Positions 1 to 6,317 of a stretch of DNA of 8,215 nt are shown here, one piece after another (positions within the stretch are counted from its first letter, which is position 1; each line of letters opens with the position of its first letter). Under the pieces are notes generated by a model. That model made no database searches, had not been told where the DNA came from, and saw only the letters and a list, made by a program, of their open reading frames with translations. The translations under genes and the position numbers were made by a program. This DNA comes from Desulfobulbaceae bacterium (GTDB taxonomy: Bacteria > Desulfobacterota > Desulfobulbia > Desulfobulbales > Desulfurivibrionaceae), in contig DOZO01000003.1 in NCBI GenBank assembly GCA_003517965.1, positions 15,786 to 24,000 of the forward strand. Reading direction: 5' to 3'.

Positions 1-582
1 TTCCAGTTGCGCCTTCGACCAGCCGCATTCACTGGCTTCCCGCTCGTAGAAATCGCGGGCAGCGCCATTTTCTACCCGCATCAGGGCGCGGTAATGGGAC
101 CAGGAGAGATGCGGCGAGAAACCTTGCGGTAATTCGTCACCCGCTGGGTGCTTTTTATTTGGCGGAATCAATTCCGTACCTGTTGGGCGTGAAATCCCTG
201 GCTCGGACGATTCTCTTCCCGCTGGGGAGAGAATCCTTGCTGTAGAAGATTCTCTTCCCGGCGGGAAGAGAATCGCATCCCTGTCGGAATACACCAGGTA
301 GAATTGCCTGAAACTCCACAACACCTGTGAGGAAAACCCTTTCCCATACCGCTCCGTCAGCCGTGCCGACAGCTCTTCGACGACCTTTTTGCCGTACGCC
401 GCCCGCTCCTCGCCCCCCTGCAATTCCTGAACAATCTCTCGCCCGATCAACCAGTAGGCCAGCACCATGTTGGTGTTGACAGCCCTGACGACATTGCCCT
501 GTGCCTGTTCAAGGATGGAGACGACGCGTCCAAAGAGCGCATCCGGATGCTCGGCGGCAACGTTCTTTTTTGGCTTACTCAT
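1..582 (-). CDS. DUF1016 / YhcG-type PDDEXK nuclease-like protein, N-terminal part (runs off left edge)
   Basis: Reading from the ATG at 582 gives 194 codons open to the window edge, with the stop and C-terminal domain beyond it. Residues about 15 to 98 match the DUF1016 N-terminal domain: VNTNMVLAYWLIGREIV, then RAAYGKKVVEELSARL and YGKGFSSQVLWSFRQFY. After a repeat-built linker (residues 104 to 155) the conserved segment LSWSHYRALMRVEN (159 to 172) appears, followed by ARDFYEREASECGWSKAQL. In this family a PDDEXK-type nuclease domain normally follows, and members are often found in restriction-modification or other defence loci; their biochemical role is poorly settled. The ATG at 582 has GGAG 9 nt upstream. 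An in-frame ATG at 597 would add five residues and is a possible alternative start. A decayed methyltransferase-like tail ends 2 bp upstream. Family assignment is confident; a functional full-length product cannot be judged from this window. Confidence 0.88.
   Translation of the reverse strand, partial: MSKPKKNVAAEHPDALFGRVVSILEQAQGNVVRAVNTNMVLAYWLIGREIVQELQGGEERAAYGKKVVEELSARLTERYGKGFSSQVLWSFRQFYLVYSDRDAILFPPGRESSTARILSPAGRESSEPGISRPTGTELIPPNKKHPAGDELPQGFSPHLSWSHYRALMRVENGAARDFYEREASECGWSKAQLE
118..273 (-). repeat. Four 39-bp (13-codon) tandem units in the DUF1016 linker
   Basis: The linker between the two conserved blocks of the DUF1016 protein consists of four consecutive 13-residue units, each with the core P-x-G-x-E: PPGRE (residues 107 to 111), PAGRE (120 to 124), PTGTE (133 to 137) and PAGDE (146 to 150). 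The DNA units start every 39 bp. The two closest to the gene start (DNA copies at 248..274 and 209..235) are nearly identical. The third (170..196) matches the second at about 17 of 27 positions by hand alignment. The fourth (131..157) keeps mainly the aattc and cccgctggg segments. Period and reading frame are preserved, so this looks like an in-frame minisatellite that grew by unit duplication and then diverged. Confidence 0.8.
209..235. repeat. 27-bp imperfect palindrome, second copy
   Basis: This copy begins GATTCTCTTCCCG, like its neighbour 39 bp away, and ends GAGAGAATC. Its palindrome is interrupted by a few mismatches around the centre. It is separated from the first copy by a 12-bp non-palindromic spacer and lies in the same reading frame. 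Confidence 0.8.
248..274. repeat. 27-bp palindrome with perfect 13-bp arms
   Basis: The arms GATTCTCTTCCCG and CGGGAAGAGAATC are exact reverse complements separated by a single base. In the DUF1016 mRNA this would form a strong hairpin inside the coding region. It is the most regular unit of the 39-bp tandem array and encodes the first P-x-G-x-E motif. Confidence 0.85.
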
Positions 583-584
583 AC

Positions 585-680
585 TCAGAGGCTCCATTGA
601 ATTTCCATCGGGCGGACAACCTTCTCGATGAACGCGATCTCACTGGCTTAGATGTCATATTTCGTGTAGAGGTCCTCGTC
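585..680 (-). pseudogene. Decayed C-terminal tail, possibly of a restriction-modification methyltransferase
   Basis: One minus-strand frame reads DEDLYTKYDI, then an in-frame TAA at about 648..650, then ASEIAFIEKVVRPM and a final TGA at 585..587. A tail of the form 'LY-x-KY-x-I-x-x-x-EIAFIE-x-x-x-RPM' resembles the extreme C-terminus of N-6 adenine DNA methylases of restriction-modification systems, as I recall them; I could not search. A further in-frame TAA lies immediately upstream (681..683), and another open stretch begins at an ATG at 746, so the frame is broken at least twice. The stop lies 2 bp before the DUF1016 start, the arrangement expected if an intact methyltransferase gene once led directly into it. 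The protein-like character is visible; the family name is tentative. Confidence 0.45.
592..595 (-). promoter_or_regulatory. Ribosome binding site for the DUF1016 gene
   Basis: GGAG on the minus strand lies 9 nt before the ATG at 582 and favours that start over the in-frame ATG at 597, which overlaps this site. The alternative ATG has only GGAA about 5 nt upstream, so the choice is not absolute. Confidence 0.5.
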
Positions 681-752
681 TTATCCGGAATACAGCGGAT
701 TCTCAGAAGCTCTGATCAGTTTACACACAAAACGTCGAGGAGCCATATCTTT
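651..752. other. Intergenic stretch after the yhcH-like gene, nothing recognisable
   Basis: Between the stop of the yhcH-like gene and the methyltransferase-like remnant there is a short AT-rich patch (tttttataa near 750) and an 8-bp palindrome CTGATCAG near 712..719. I see no terminator hairpin with a T-run and no promoter I would defend. A short open frame from the ATG at 746 to the TAA at 681 is in the same frame as the remnant and may be more of the same decayed gene. Confidence 0.4.
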
Positions 753-1217
753 TTATAAGAGATGCATGCCTACCTTGACCACCACTTTTTTTGTAAAGAC
801 AGGTGTTTGCTGGGTCATGAGCGATGGCATGTGGGCATCGTGGGGGAACAGGGCCATGAAATTTCCCGGAAACAGGTCTACCCGCAGCATCCCTTGCTCG
901 GGGTGCCTGTATAATTCCACATCCTTAGCGGCGTCATAGGGCGTGTCAATCTGCAGTGCGTCGGCCTGGCACCAGCCAATCACCTCTTTTCCGGTGAGGA
1001 CCGCTTGAATATCCAGATACTTCCGGTGCGCTTCCAGCTCGGAGGTTTCCGGGGAGCGGGTTTCATAGCTCATGACAATGGCGAAGAGATCATCGCCTTG
1101 CAGGTGGTACTTTTTTTCTTCCGCATCGGCAGGCAACGACTGGAGAAAATCAAAGGCTAATTGCCAGGCCTTGCCAAAGGGGTAACATTTGTAATTGGAC
1201 AAACGATCAACGATCAT
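753..1217 (-). CDS. YhcH/YjgK/YiaL family protein (cupin-like, probable sugar anomerase)
   Basis: The 154-residue product has the usual family length (about 150). The start MIVDRLSNYKCY, the central LEAHRKYLDIQ (residues 61 to 71) and the FPHDAHMP segment (124 to 131), followed by the KKVVVKV strand near the C-terminus, are the hallmark blocks of the family. E62, H64 and H129 are the expected metal-binding positions of the double-stranded beta-helix. Characterised members include NanQ, which interconverts N-acetylneuraminate anomers, and others are linked to sugar catabolism or biofilm control (TabA). The substrate here cannot be told: no sialate or other sugar genes are in the window. The open frame extends 55 codons further upstream into the DUF748 gene, but that extension is rich in Arg and Pro, unlike the family, and a ribosome binding site supports the ATG at 1217. 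The gene lies 94 bp downstream of DUF748 on the same strand and could be its last co-transcribed partner or separately expressed. Confidence 0.9.
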   Translation of the reverse strand: MIVDRLSNYKCYPFGKAWQLAFDFLQSLPADAEEKKYHLQGDDLFAIVMSYETRSPETSELEAHRKYLDIQAVLTGKEVIGWCQADALQIDTPYDAAKDVELYRHPEQGMLRVDLFPGNFMALFPHDAHMPSLMTQQTPVFTKKVVVKVGMHLL

Positions 1218-1311
1218 AGCTGAGAAATCCTGTTTGGCTGTTTTGCTTGGGCGAGGTTGGGGTTCCTCGGGTCTTCTTCGCAAGATCAAGGGGGGCTGAT
1301 AAAAACTGCAT
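1218..1311. other. 94-bp gap between DUF748 and the yhcH-like gene
   Basis: The gap holds one weak inverted repeat (CGAGG at 1252..1256 and CCTCG at 1265..1269, 8-nt loop) that is not followed by a T-run, so I do not call it a terminator. No clear promoter is visible. Confidence 0.4.
1228..1231 (-). promoter_or_regulatory. Ribosome binding site fixing the yhcH-like start
   Basis: AGGA lies 10 nt before the ATG at 1217. With the family-typical MIVD opening it selects this start over the far longer open frame that begins at 1382. Confidence 0.5.
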
Positions 1312-4300
1312 TCAGCGCACCACCAAATCCAGTTTTGTCGGCACTCCCTTGTCTTTTTCCTCCTGTTGGCTGGACGGGCCAACGTTTACCCGGTCGGCCT
1401 CAATCCCGGCTCGTTTGGTGAGCTCTCGGACGATGGCCGTGCCCCGCTGATCCGCCAATTCTTGCAGGTCTTTTTCAGCCAAGGGGGTATTCTCTGCCAG
1501 ATATTCAAAGAGGGCTCGATAAAAATCGCGATCTTCGCTGGCTCGTCCGATCATGGCCATAGCCGGGTTTATCCGCTTAGCTTTTTTGCCGGTGGCTTGC
1601 TGGTAATCCGCCTCAAAAGCGGTCAATTTGCCGCCAGTCATGCCTTCCAAGGCCCGTTGGGTTTTTGCGTTGTCAAAGGCGATTGGGCCGGGGTCTTCGT
1701 CTGCTGCGAGTTTGAGCCCGAGTTTACTGGCCAGGGCGCGATGGGTTTGCGTTTTTTTAAGGGCCTTGCCGTCCAGGACAGGTGCAAAGCCGCCCTGCAC
1801 CGTAAGCTTGAGCTGTTTGCGTTTTTCCAGGGCGTTGGCCACTTTTTTTAGTTTTTCCTGCTCAGGCGGGGCAAGATCGGCCTGGCCAGGCTCAAAAATA
1901 ATGGTGTCGAGATTTTCACCTCCGCCGCCAAACAGAGAGGCCAAAGCCCGGAACGGGGCGGTGACGATCTTGCTGAGCACATTGGTAATGGTCTGCCAGA
2001 CCAGGTGCCCGTAAGAAAACTCCGGATGATCCACATTACCGCGTATCGGTAAAGACAGGTCTATCTTGCCATCACTGTCGGTGAGCAGGGCAATGGCCAG
2101 ATCAAGGGGCAGTTTCATAGCCCCGGGGCTTTCCACCCGTTCGCCCAGGCTGAAGCGCTCCAGAATCACCGAATTGTCGCCCAGCAGTTCGCTGTCTTTG
2201 ATTTTGTAGCCTAAATCGAGGTTCAGCTTGCCGCCGGAGATGGTCCGCCCGGCAAAGGTGGCGGTGTAGGGGGAAAGGGGCGGCATCTCTACATTGCGAA
2301 ATATTACCCTGATGTCGGTGAATTTCTTCGGCGCGGATGGGATCAGACTGCCTTCAGCCTTAGCCTGACCGAATTCGCCCACCCTGCCGTCAATCTTCAG
2401 CCTGGTCAGGCTGTCCGCCCTGGTTGAGATCCCGGTGATGATGCCTCGGCTCTGTTCGATTTTGGCGGCAAAGGGTAAAACCAGACTGAAATCGGCAAAG
2501 TCAATGGTACCTTTTTCCAAGCGGACCCGTTCCACGTAAACCGGAAAGGGCGGCTCTGCCTGCCGATCTTCCGCCTTACTCGGCGGCGGTGATTTTTCTG
2601 CATTCACAGGCGCCTGTGTTTTGCGAATCTTAGCCAGGTTTACGCTCTTGTCTTTAAAGATGATGATCTTGGCCCCGGGCTCCAGCAGCCTAACCTCCTT
2701 GATCTCCAGATGATCCGGATTGAGACTTAGGTCAAGGCCGCCCGCGGCAATCTCTTTGGCGGCAAGGAAACGGTCACCAGTATCATCCTCGTTCAGGAGA
2801 AGATTGCTGATTCGGACCTGTCCTGTCAGGCTGAGCTGGGGTTTAGTTTCCCTGGGCACATAGCGCAGGCTGGTGTCGGCTGAAAGGTCAGCGGAAACCA
2901 GAGTAAGGGCAACCTCTTTAGCCAACAGGCCTGTCAGCGGCTTGAGATTTAAGCGGTCAATGGTGATTTGTGTCTCGATTTTTTCGATTTTGGTATTTTT
3001 TCTGGCTACAGTTCCTTTAAGACTCAAGGCGCCACCCTGCTGGATCTTGCTGTTCAGGGCAAAGGCTATGGGTTTTGCGCCAGGCAGGGCCAGACCGGTT
3101 ATTTCGGTCTGCAGGCCGGTAAGATTATACGCCAGAGGGGTTGCGCTTTGCCGGTCAACGAAACCAAGGTCAAGGCCGTTTATGGTAAACAGGTTAAGGG
3201 CCAGTTTCCAGGGCGGCTGTTCTTCTGCCTTCGCCGGGTCGGCTTTTTCGGCTGTTGCTTTGGCCGTTTGCTCCTTACCGGCCTCTCCCCTGATGAGATT
3301 TATTGATTTGCTGTTGATGGCAAGTTTGGTGAGCGCAGCTTCCTTGCGTTTAGAATCAATGCTTGCTCCGCTGAGCAGTAAATCAAGCTGGGCTTTGAAA
3401 TCTATGGGCGCAGGTCTGCTTTTGTCCGTAAAATTTATGGCGAGATTTTTGACGCTCAGAGCGTCAAGATTGACTAACCAGCCTGGTTTTTCCGGCTCTT
3501 CCGGCTGCTCTTTGATCAGGTTCTGCCAGTTTGTTGAACCGTCTTGATTGACAAGCAGCTCGATTTTGCTATCTGCCAGCTCAATTTCAGGGAGCGCTAT
3601 CTTGCGGGCGGCAAGATCAATTCTGGCCTCGGAGATATTCAGCTTTTTGAGGTCGAGGATTGGTTGAGTTGCGTCCTTTCCGGCCAGGGTCAGTCCGTTT
3701 AAGGTCAGCTTGTTCAGGTTGATGAGTAGTGCAGGTTTTAGCTCAGGCAGGGAAAACTCATAGCCGGCTGACAGAGAAATGGTGCCAGATGGTTCGGCGA
3801 TGTTGACTTGATCTTGCAAGAAGGTGAAGACGGTGGCAGCTTTAAGCCCTTTGATTTCAATTTTGCCGGAGGCGGTTATTGGCTTAAGAGTCATGCCCCC
3901 CTGCCAATCGAGCTTAGCGCCATCGGGAAGGGCGGCGGTAATGGTGTAGGCGCCGCGCTGATTGGCCAGGGTTGAGATGTTTTTCAGCTCAATGGCAACC
4001 GGGGCGGAGGTGAGTTCTACCGGCTTTTCCCCGGACTTATCGGTGAGCCGCACCGAGCCGCCGGTCAGCTTCAGATGTCTCAGCAGCAGACCGGGAAGTT
4101 CTTTGTCAGCCGGTTCCGGTTCAGCTGATTTGGGCAGCTTTCCGGCGATTCTGGCCAGATTAAGCTGGCCATCAGCTTCGATTGCCAGATGCACCACCGG
4201 GTCTTCTACGATCAGGTCGGCAAAGGTCCAGGCCTGGCTAAAGAGGCTCTCCAATTCAAAATCAACAAATAATCTTTTCAGGGCAAAAATCGGTTGGCTT

Positions 4301-4563
4301 TCTTCTTTCAGGCTTAAGTCCGTTATCTCAACAGTGAACAGCAGGGGGTTAATTTTTATCTGGCCGGGCGCAAGCTGCAGGTCAAGTTGCCGGGTCGCAT
4401 AGGGGGGAGCGTACTTAGTGATCAGCCAGGGGGCCAGGAAAAACCCGGCCAGGGTGTAGAGCGTGAAAAGTCCGCTCAGACCGCAGATCGTGATGATCAG
4501 GCCCCGGCGCCAGGTGGAGAGCAGGGCAAAAAAACGGGGGATTATCTGGGCAGGCTCTGGCAT
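1312..4563 (-). CDS. DUF748 / AsmA-like envelope protein with OmpA-like C-terminus
   Basis: This 1083-residue protein has one N-terminal membrane segment (about residues 21 to 48) after the basic STWRRG, placing the rest in the periplasm. It continues with a long repetitive beta-rich region of AsmA style (repeated hydrophobic 'L-x-I-x-x-L-x-L' and 'GKLNLDL' strands), broken by charged or Pro-rich linkers, including PPPSKAEDRQAEPP. The segment GKIDLSLPIRGNVDHPEF (ending about residue 849) is the typical DUF748 signature. After a Gly-rich turn (about 879 to 882), residues 885 to 925 (TIIFEPGQADLAPPEQEKL) look like a degenerate OmpA-like domain, then a helical tail. AsmA-type proteins (TamB, YhdP, YdbH) are considered bridge-like lipid carriers between inner and outer membrane; DUF748 members are presumed similar but their cargo is not established. 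The ATG is backed by AAGGGAG 6 nt upstream, 50 bp after pgpA, which fits a shared operon for lipid supply. Confidence 0.9.
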   Translation of the reverse strand: MPEPAQIIPRFFALLSTWRRGLIITICGLSGLFTLYTLAGFFLAPWLITKYAPPYATRQLDLQLAPGQIKINPLLFTVEITDLSLKEESQPIFALKRLFVDFELESLFSQAWTFADLIVEDPVVHLAIEADGQLNLARIAGKLPKSAEPEPADKELPGLLLRHLKLTGGSVRLTDKSGEKPVELTSAPVAIELKNISTLANQRGAYTITAALPDGAKLDWQGGMTLKPITASGKIEIKGLKAATVFTFLQDQVNIAEPSGTISLSAGYEFSLPELKPALLINLNKLTLNGLTLAGKDATQPILDLKKLNISEARIDLAARKIALPEIELADSKIELLVNQDGSTNWQNLIKEQPEEPEKPGWLVNLDALSVKNLAINFTDKSRPAPIDFKAQLDLLLSGASIDSKRKEAALTKLAINSKSINLIRGEAGKEQTAKATAEKADPAKAEEQPPWKLALNLFTINGLDLGFVDRQSATPLAYNLTGLQTEITGLALPGAKPIAFALNSKIQQGGALSLKGTVARKNTKIEKIETQITIDRLNLKPLTGLLAKEVALTLVSADLSADTSLRYVPRETKPQLSLTGQVRISNLLLNEDDTGDRFLAAKEIAAGGLDLSLNPDHLEIKEVRLLEPGAKIIIFKDKSVNLAKIRKTQAPVNAEKSPPPSKAEDRQAEPPFPVYVERVRLEKGTIDFADFSLVLPFAAKIEQSRGIITGISTRADSLTRLKIDGRVGEFGQAKAEGSLIPSAPKKFTDIRVIFRNVEMPPLSPYTATFAGRTISGGKLNLDLGYKIKDSELLGDNSVILERFSLGERVESPGAMKLPLDLAIALLTDSDGKIDLSLPIRGNVDHPEFSYGHLVWQTITNVLSKIVTAPFRALASLFGGGGENLDTIIFEPGQADLAPPEQEKLKKVANALEKRKQLKLTVQGGFAPVLDGKALKKTQTHRALASKLGLKLAADEDPGPIAFDNAKTQRALEGMTGGKLTAFEADYQQATGKKAKRINPAMAMIGRASEDRDFYRALFEYLAENTPLAEKDLQELADQRGTAIVRELTKRAGIEADRVNVGPSSQQEEKDKGVPTKLDLVVR

Positions 4564-4569
4564 GGCTCA

Positions 4570-4576
4570 CTCCCTT
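4570..4576 (-). promoter_or_regulatory. Strong ribosome binding site for DUF748
   Basis: AAGGGAG sits 6 nt before the ATG at 4563, the clearest ribosome binding site in the window with that of pgpA. The 50-bp gap to pgpA contains no convincing terminator or promoter, only a 4-bp stem (CAGG/CCTG). Confidence 0.65.
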
Positions 4577-4613
4577 AGACAGGTAACTCCTGCAGTGACG
4601 TTGATTTGAAAGG

Positions 4614-5069
4614 CTATCTGCCTATAGCATAGCAGAAAAGCTGCAGGAGGATAAGACTGTAAATTCCGGCCAGGACATCATCTAAAACAATGCCCGTGCC
4701 GCCGTTGATTCGCTGGTCGATGAGGCGGATGGGCCAGGGTTTGAAGATGTCGAAAAAGCGGAAAAGGCCAAAGCCAAGCAGCCAGATCAGGAGATTGTTT
4801 GGCGCGGCGATGAGGGTGATGAGCATGCCGATGATCTCGTCGATTACTACCACCCCAGGGTCTTTGCGGTCCAGGATTTTTTCCGCCTGTCCGGCGCTGA
4901 TAACGGCGATAAAAAAAATGGCCCCCAGGGCAAGGGCATAATGGTTTGGCGATAGTTGGCGCAGAAAAAAATGCAGGGGTAGAGCCAGCAGGGAGCCCCA
5001 GGTTCCGGGGGCCTTGGGCAGATAGCCTGCGCCAAAGCCGGTGGCGATGCCCATGAAAAGACGATCCAT
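4614..5069 (-). CDS. pgpA: Phosphatidylglycerophosphatase A (PgpA)
   Basis: PgpA removes the phosphate from phosphatidylglycerol phosphate to give phosphatidylglycerol, the last step of that branch of phospholipid synthesis, in the inner membrane. The 151-residue length is normal for the family. Visible family blocks in order are GYLPKAPGTWGS (residues 15 to 26), RKDPGVVVIDEIIGM (68 to 82), FRFFDIFKPWPI (103 to 114) and GGTGIVLDDVLAGIYS (123 to 138). The acidic residues D70, D77, E78, D130 and D131 are the likely Mg2+/catalytic positions by analogy. Hydrophobic stretches around 24 to 36, 43 to 60, 79 to 101 and 132 to 148 fit a small polytopic membrane protein. The ATG follows the larC stop with no spacer (TAG-ATG), and AAAAGGGA within the end of larC, 7 nt upstream, serves as its ribosome binding site, so translation of the two is probably coupled. 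Confidence 0.95.
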   Translation of the reverse strand: MDRLFMGIATGFGAGYLPKAPGTWGSLLALPLHFFLRQLSPNHYALALGAIFFIAVISAGQAEKILDRKDPGVVVIDEIIGMLITLIAAPNNLLIWLLGFGLFRFFDIFKPWPIRLIDQRINGGTGIVLDDVLAGIYSLILLQLFCYAIGR

Positions 5070-6317
5070 CTAATTATCCCTTTTATACCCAAAGTGCATA
5101 AGTTTTGTTTGAGCAGACAAGCTGCTCAACTCAGCTTTAAATTCGTTGCATCCGGAACATCCCACTGCGGCGTACACCTCCTTGAGCGGGACTCCGTACG
5201 CGGTCGCCACCCGTTTGCAATCCTCATATTCCGGGGTCAAGATTTCTCCAGTCGGAGTTGTGACCTTCTTTACCCGCACTTCGCCCCAAGGGGTTGGCAC
5301 CGTGCCCATTTCCCTGGGCAGAGTCCAGCGCTGTTCTGTGCGAAAACGCAGGCCGATGGCCGTGGTCTCGCTCAAGATACACTCCTTGAGCGGCAGGGAT
5401 GCAGCACGGTCGCAGATCACCCTCAGGAGAAAACCGGGCCGTCCCTTTTTCATCTGGATGGGGATTAGAACCACATCCAAAGCATTCAGGGTAAAGAGGC
5501 GTTCACTGAGATAGGGGAAGGTCTCAGGCGACCAGTCGTCAAGATGTGTTTCAATAACCTCGACTTCCTGGGCCTCGTTTACGATTCTGGCAGTACCGAG
5601 GATCAGGCGGAGCAAGTTGGGCTGTGCATTGCTCAGCTCCTGGCTGCCGGCCCCGTAACCCACCCCGGTTATGGTCATGGGCGGCATGGGGCCATAGCCG
5701 GTGGCCAGGGCCTTGACTATGGCCGCACCGGTTGGGGTGACCAGCTCCTGGGTCAGTTCGCTTCCGTAGGAGGGTACTCCTTGCAGCAGCTCGCAGACTG
5801 CGGGCGCGGGCAAGGGCAGCAGACCATGGGCGCAGTTGACCCAGCCGCGCGGCATGGGCAGAGGGGAGCAATGCAGGCGCTTGATTTTCAGGGTTTCAAG
5901 CCCGATGGCCGCGCCGACTATGTCCACGATGGCGTCGATGCCGCCCACCTCATGGAAATGCACGCTTGCCACCGGGCGGCCATGTACTTTTGCCTCGGCC
6001 TCGGCCAGCAGGGAGAAGATGACCAAAGCTCTTTCCTTGACCGGCTCCGCAAGCCCGCTTGCCCTGATGATCTGCCGGATGTCCGCCAGGCTGCGGTGCG
6101 GATGGCCCTCGTCAGCTTTGACTATAACGGTGGTGGCGGCAATGGCCCCGTCGGTCTTCTTGCCCACGCTCAGGGTGTAGTTGGCAAGGCCGAGCAAGTT
6201 AAGCTGTCGGCGCAATTCCGCCTCCGGCAATCCGGCGTCGAGCAAGGCGGCAAGGAACATGTCGCCGCTAATCCCGGAAAAGCAGTCAAGATAGGCGATG
6301 GCACAGTGGTCAGTCAT
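5070..6317 (-). CDS. larC: LarC, nickel-pincer nucleotide cofactor nickel insertase (single ORF)
   Basis: LarC is the CTP-dependent cyclometallase that inserts nickel into the pyridinium bis-thiocarboxylate nucleotide made by LarB and LarE, forming the nickel-pincer cofactor of lactate racemase LarA. The 415-residue product shows the family blocks: AYLDCFSGISGDMFLAALLD (8 to 27), VHFHEVGGIDAIVDIVG (119 to 135, His-rich), TPTGAAIVKAL (194 to 204), GVGYGAGS (218 to 225), the C-terminal THLDDWSPE (257 to 265), PIQMKKGRPG (286 to 295) and PEYEDCKRVA (362 to 371). In Lactiplantibacillus plantarum the N and C halves are joined by programmed frameshifting; here one continuous frame covers both. Tryptophan replaces the methionine common in the 'LDDM-x-PE' block. 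The start ATG overlaps the upstream membrane-protein gene by 8 bp and has GGAG 4 nt upstream. No larA, larB or larE is in the window, so the client enzyme is unknown. Confidence 0.93.
   Translation of the reverse strand: MTDHCAIAYLDCFSGISGDMFLAALLDAGLPEAELRRQLNLLGLANYTLSVGKKTDGAIAATTVIVKADEGHPHRSLADIRQIIRASGLAEPVKERALVIFSLLAEAEAKVHGRPVASVHFHEVGGIDAIVDIVGAAIGLETLKIKRLHCSPLPMPRGWVNCAHGLLPLPAPAVCELLQGVPSYGSELTQELVTPTGAAIVKALATGYGPMPPMTITGVGYGAGSQELSNAQPNLLRLILGTARIVNEAQEVEVIETHLDDWSPETFPYLSERLFTLNALDVVLIPIQMKKGRPGFLLRVICDRAASLPLKECILSETTAIGLRFRTEQRWTLPREMGTVPTPWGEVRVKKVTTPTGEILTPEYEDCKRVATAYGVPLKEVYAAVGCSGCNEFKAELSSLSAQTKLMHFGYKRDN

Noticed and set aside
118..274. CRISPR array
   Set aside because: The 39-bp periodic repeats have no true variable spacers of CRISPR length, lie in frame inside a coding region and diverge progressively, so they are a coding tandem repeat.
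712..719. Palindrome CTGATCAG as an operator
   Set aside because: An 8-bp palindrome is expected by chance and has no partner site or promoter beside it.
501..758. 85-residue plus-strand open frame covering the DUF1016 start and the intergenic region
   Set aside because: It overlaps a well-supported minus-strand gene start and encodes an Arg-rich sequence without similarity to anything I recognise.
1252..1269. Inverted repeat CGAGG/CCTCG as a terminator after DUF748
   Set aside because: Only a 5-bp stem with an 8-nt loop and no following T-run on the minus strand.
1218..1382. Upstream extension of the yhcH-like gene (55 codons)
   Set aside because: The extension overlaps the end of DUF748, is Arg/Pro-rich and unlike the family, whereas the internal ATG gives the typical MIVD start with a ribosome binding site.
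1366..1851. 161-residue open frame on the plus strand
   Set aside because: Antisense to the C-terminal part of DUF748, which has clear family character on the other strand.
2873..3547. 224-residue open frame on the plus strand
   Set aside because: Antisense to the DUF748 gene, rich in Ser, Arg and Leu with no family resemblance, and no ribosome binding site that stands out.
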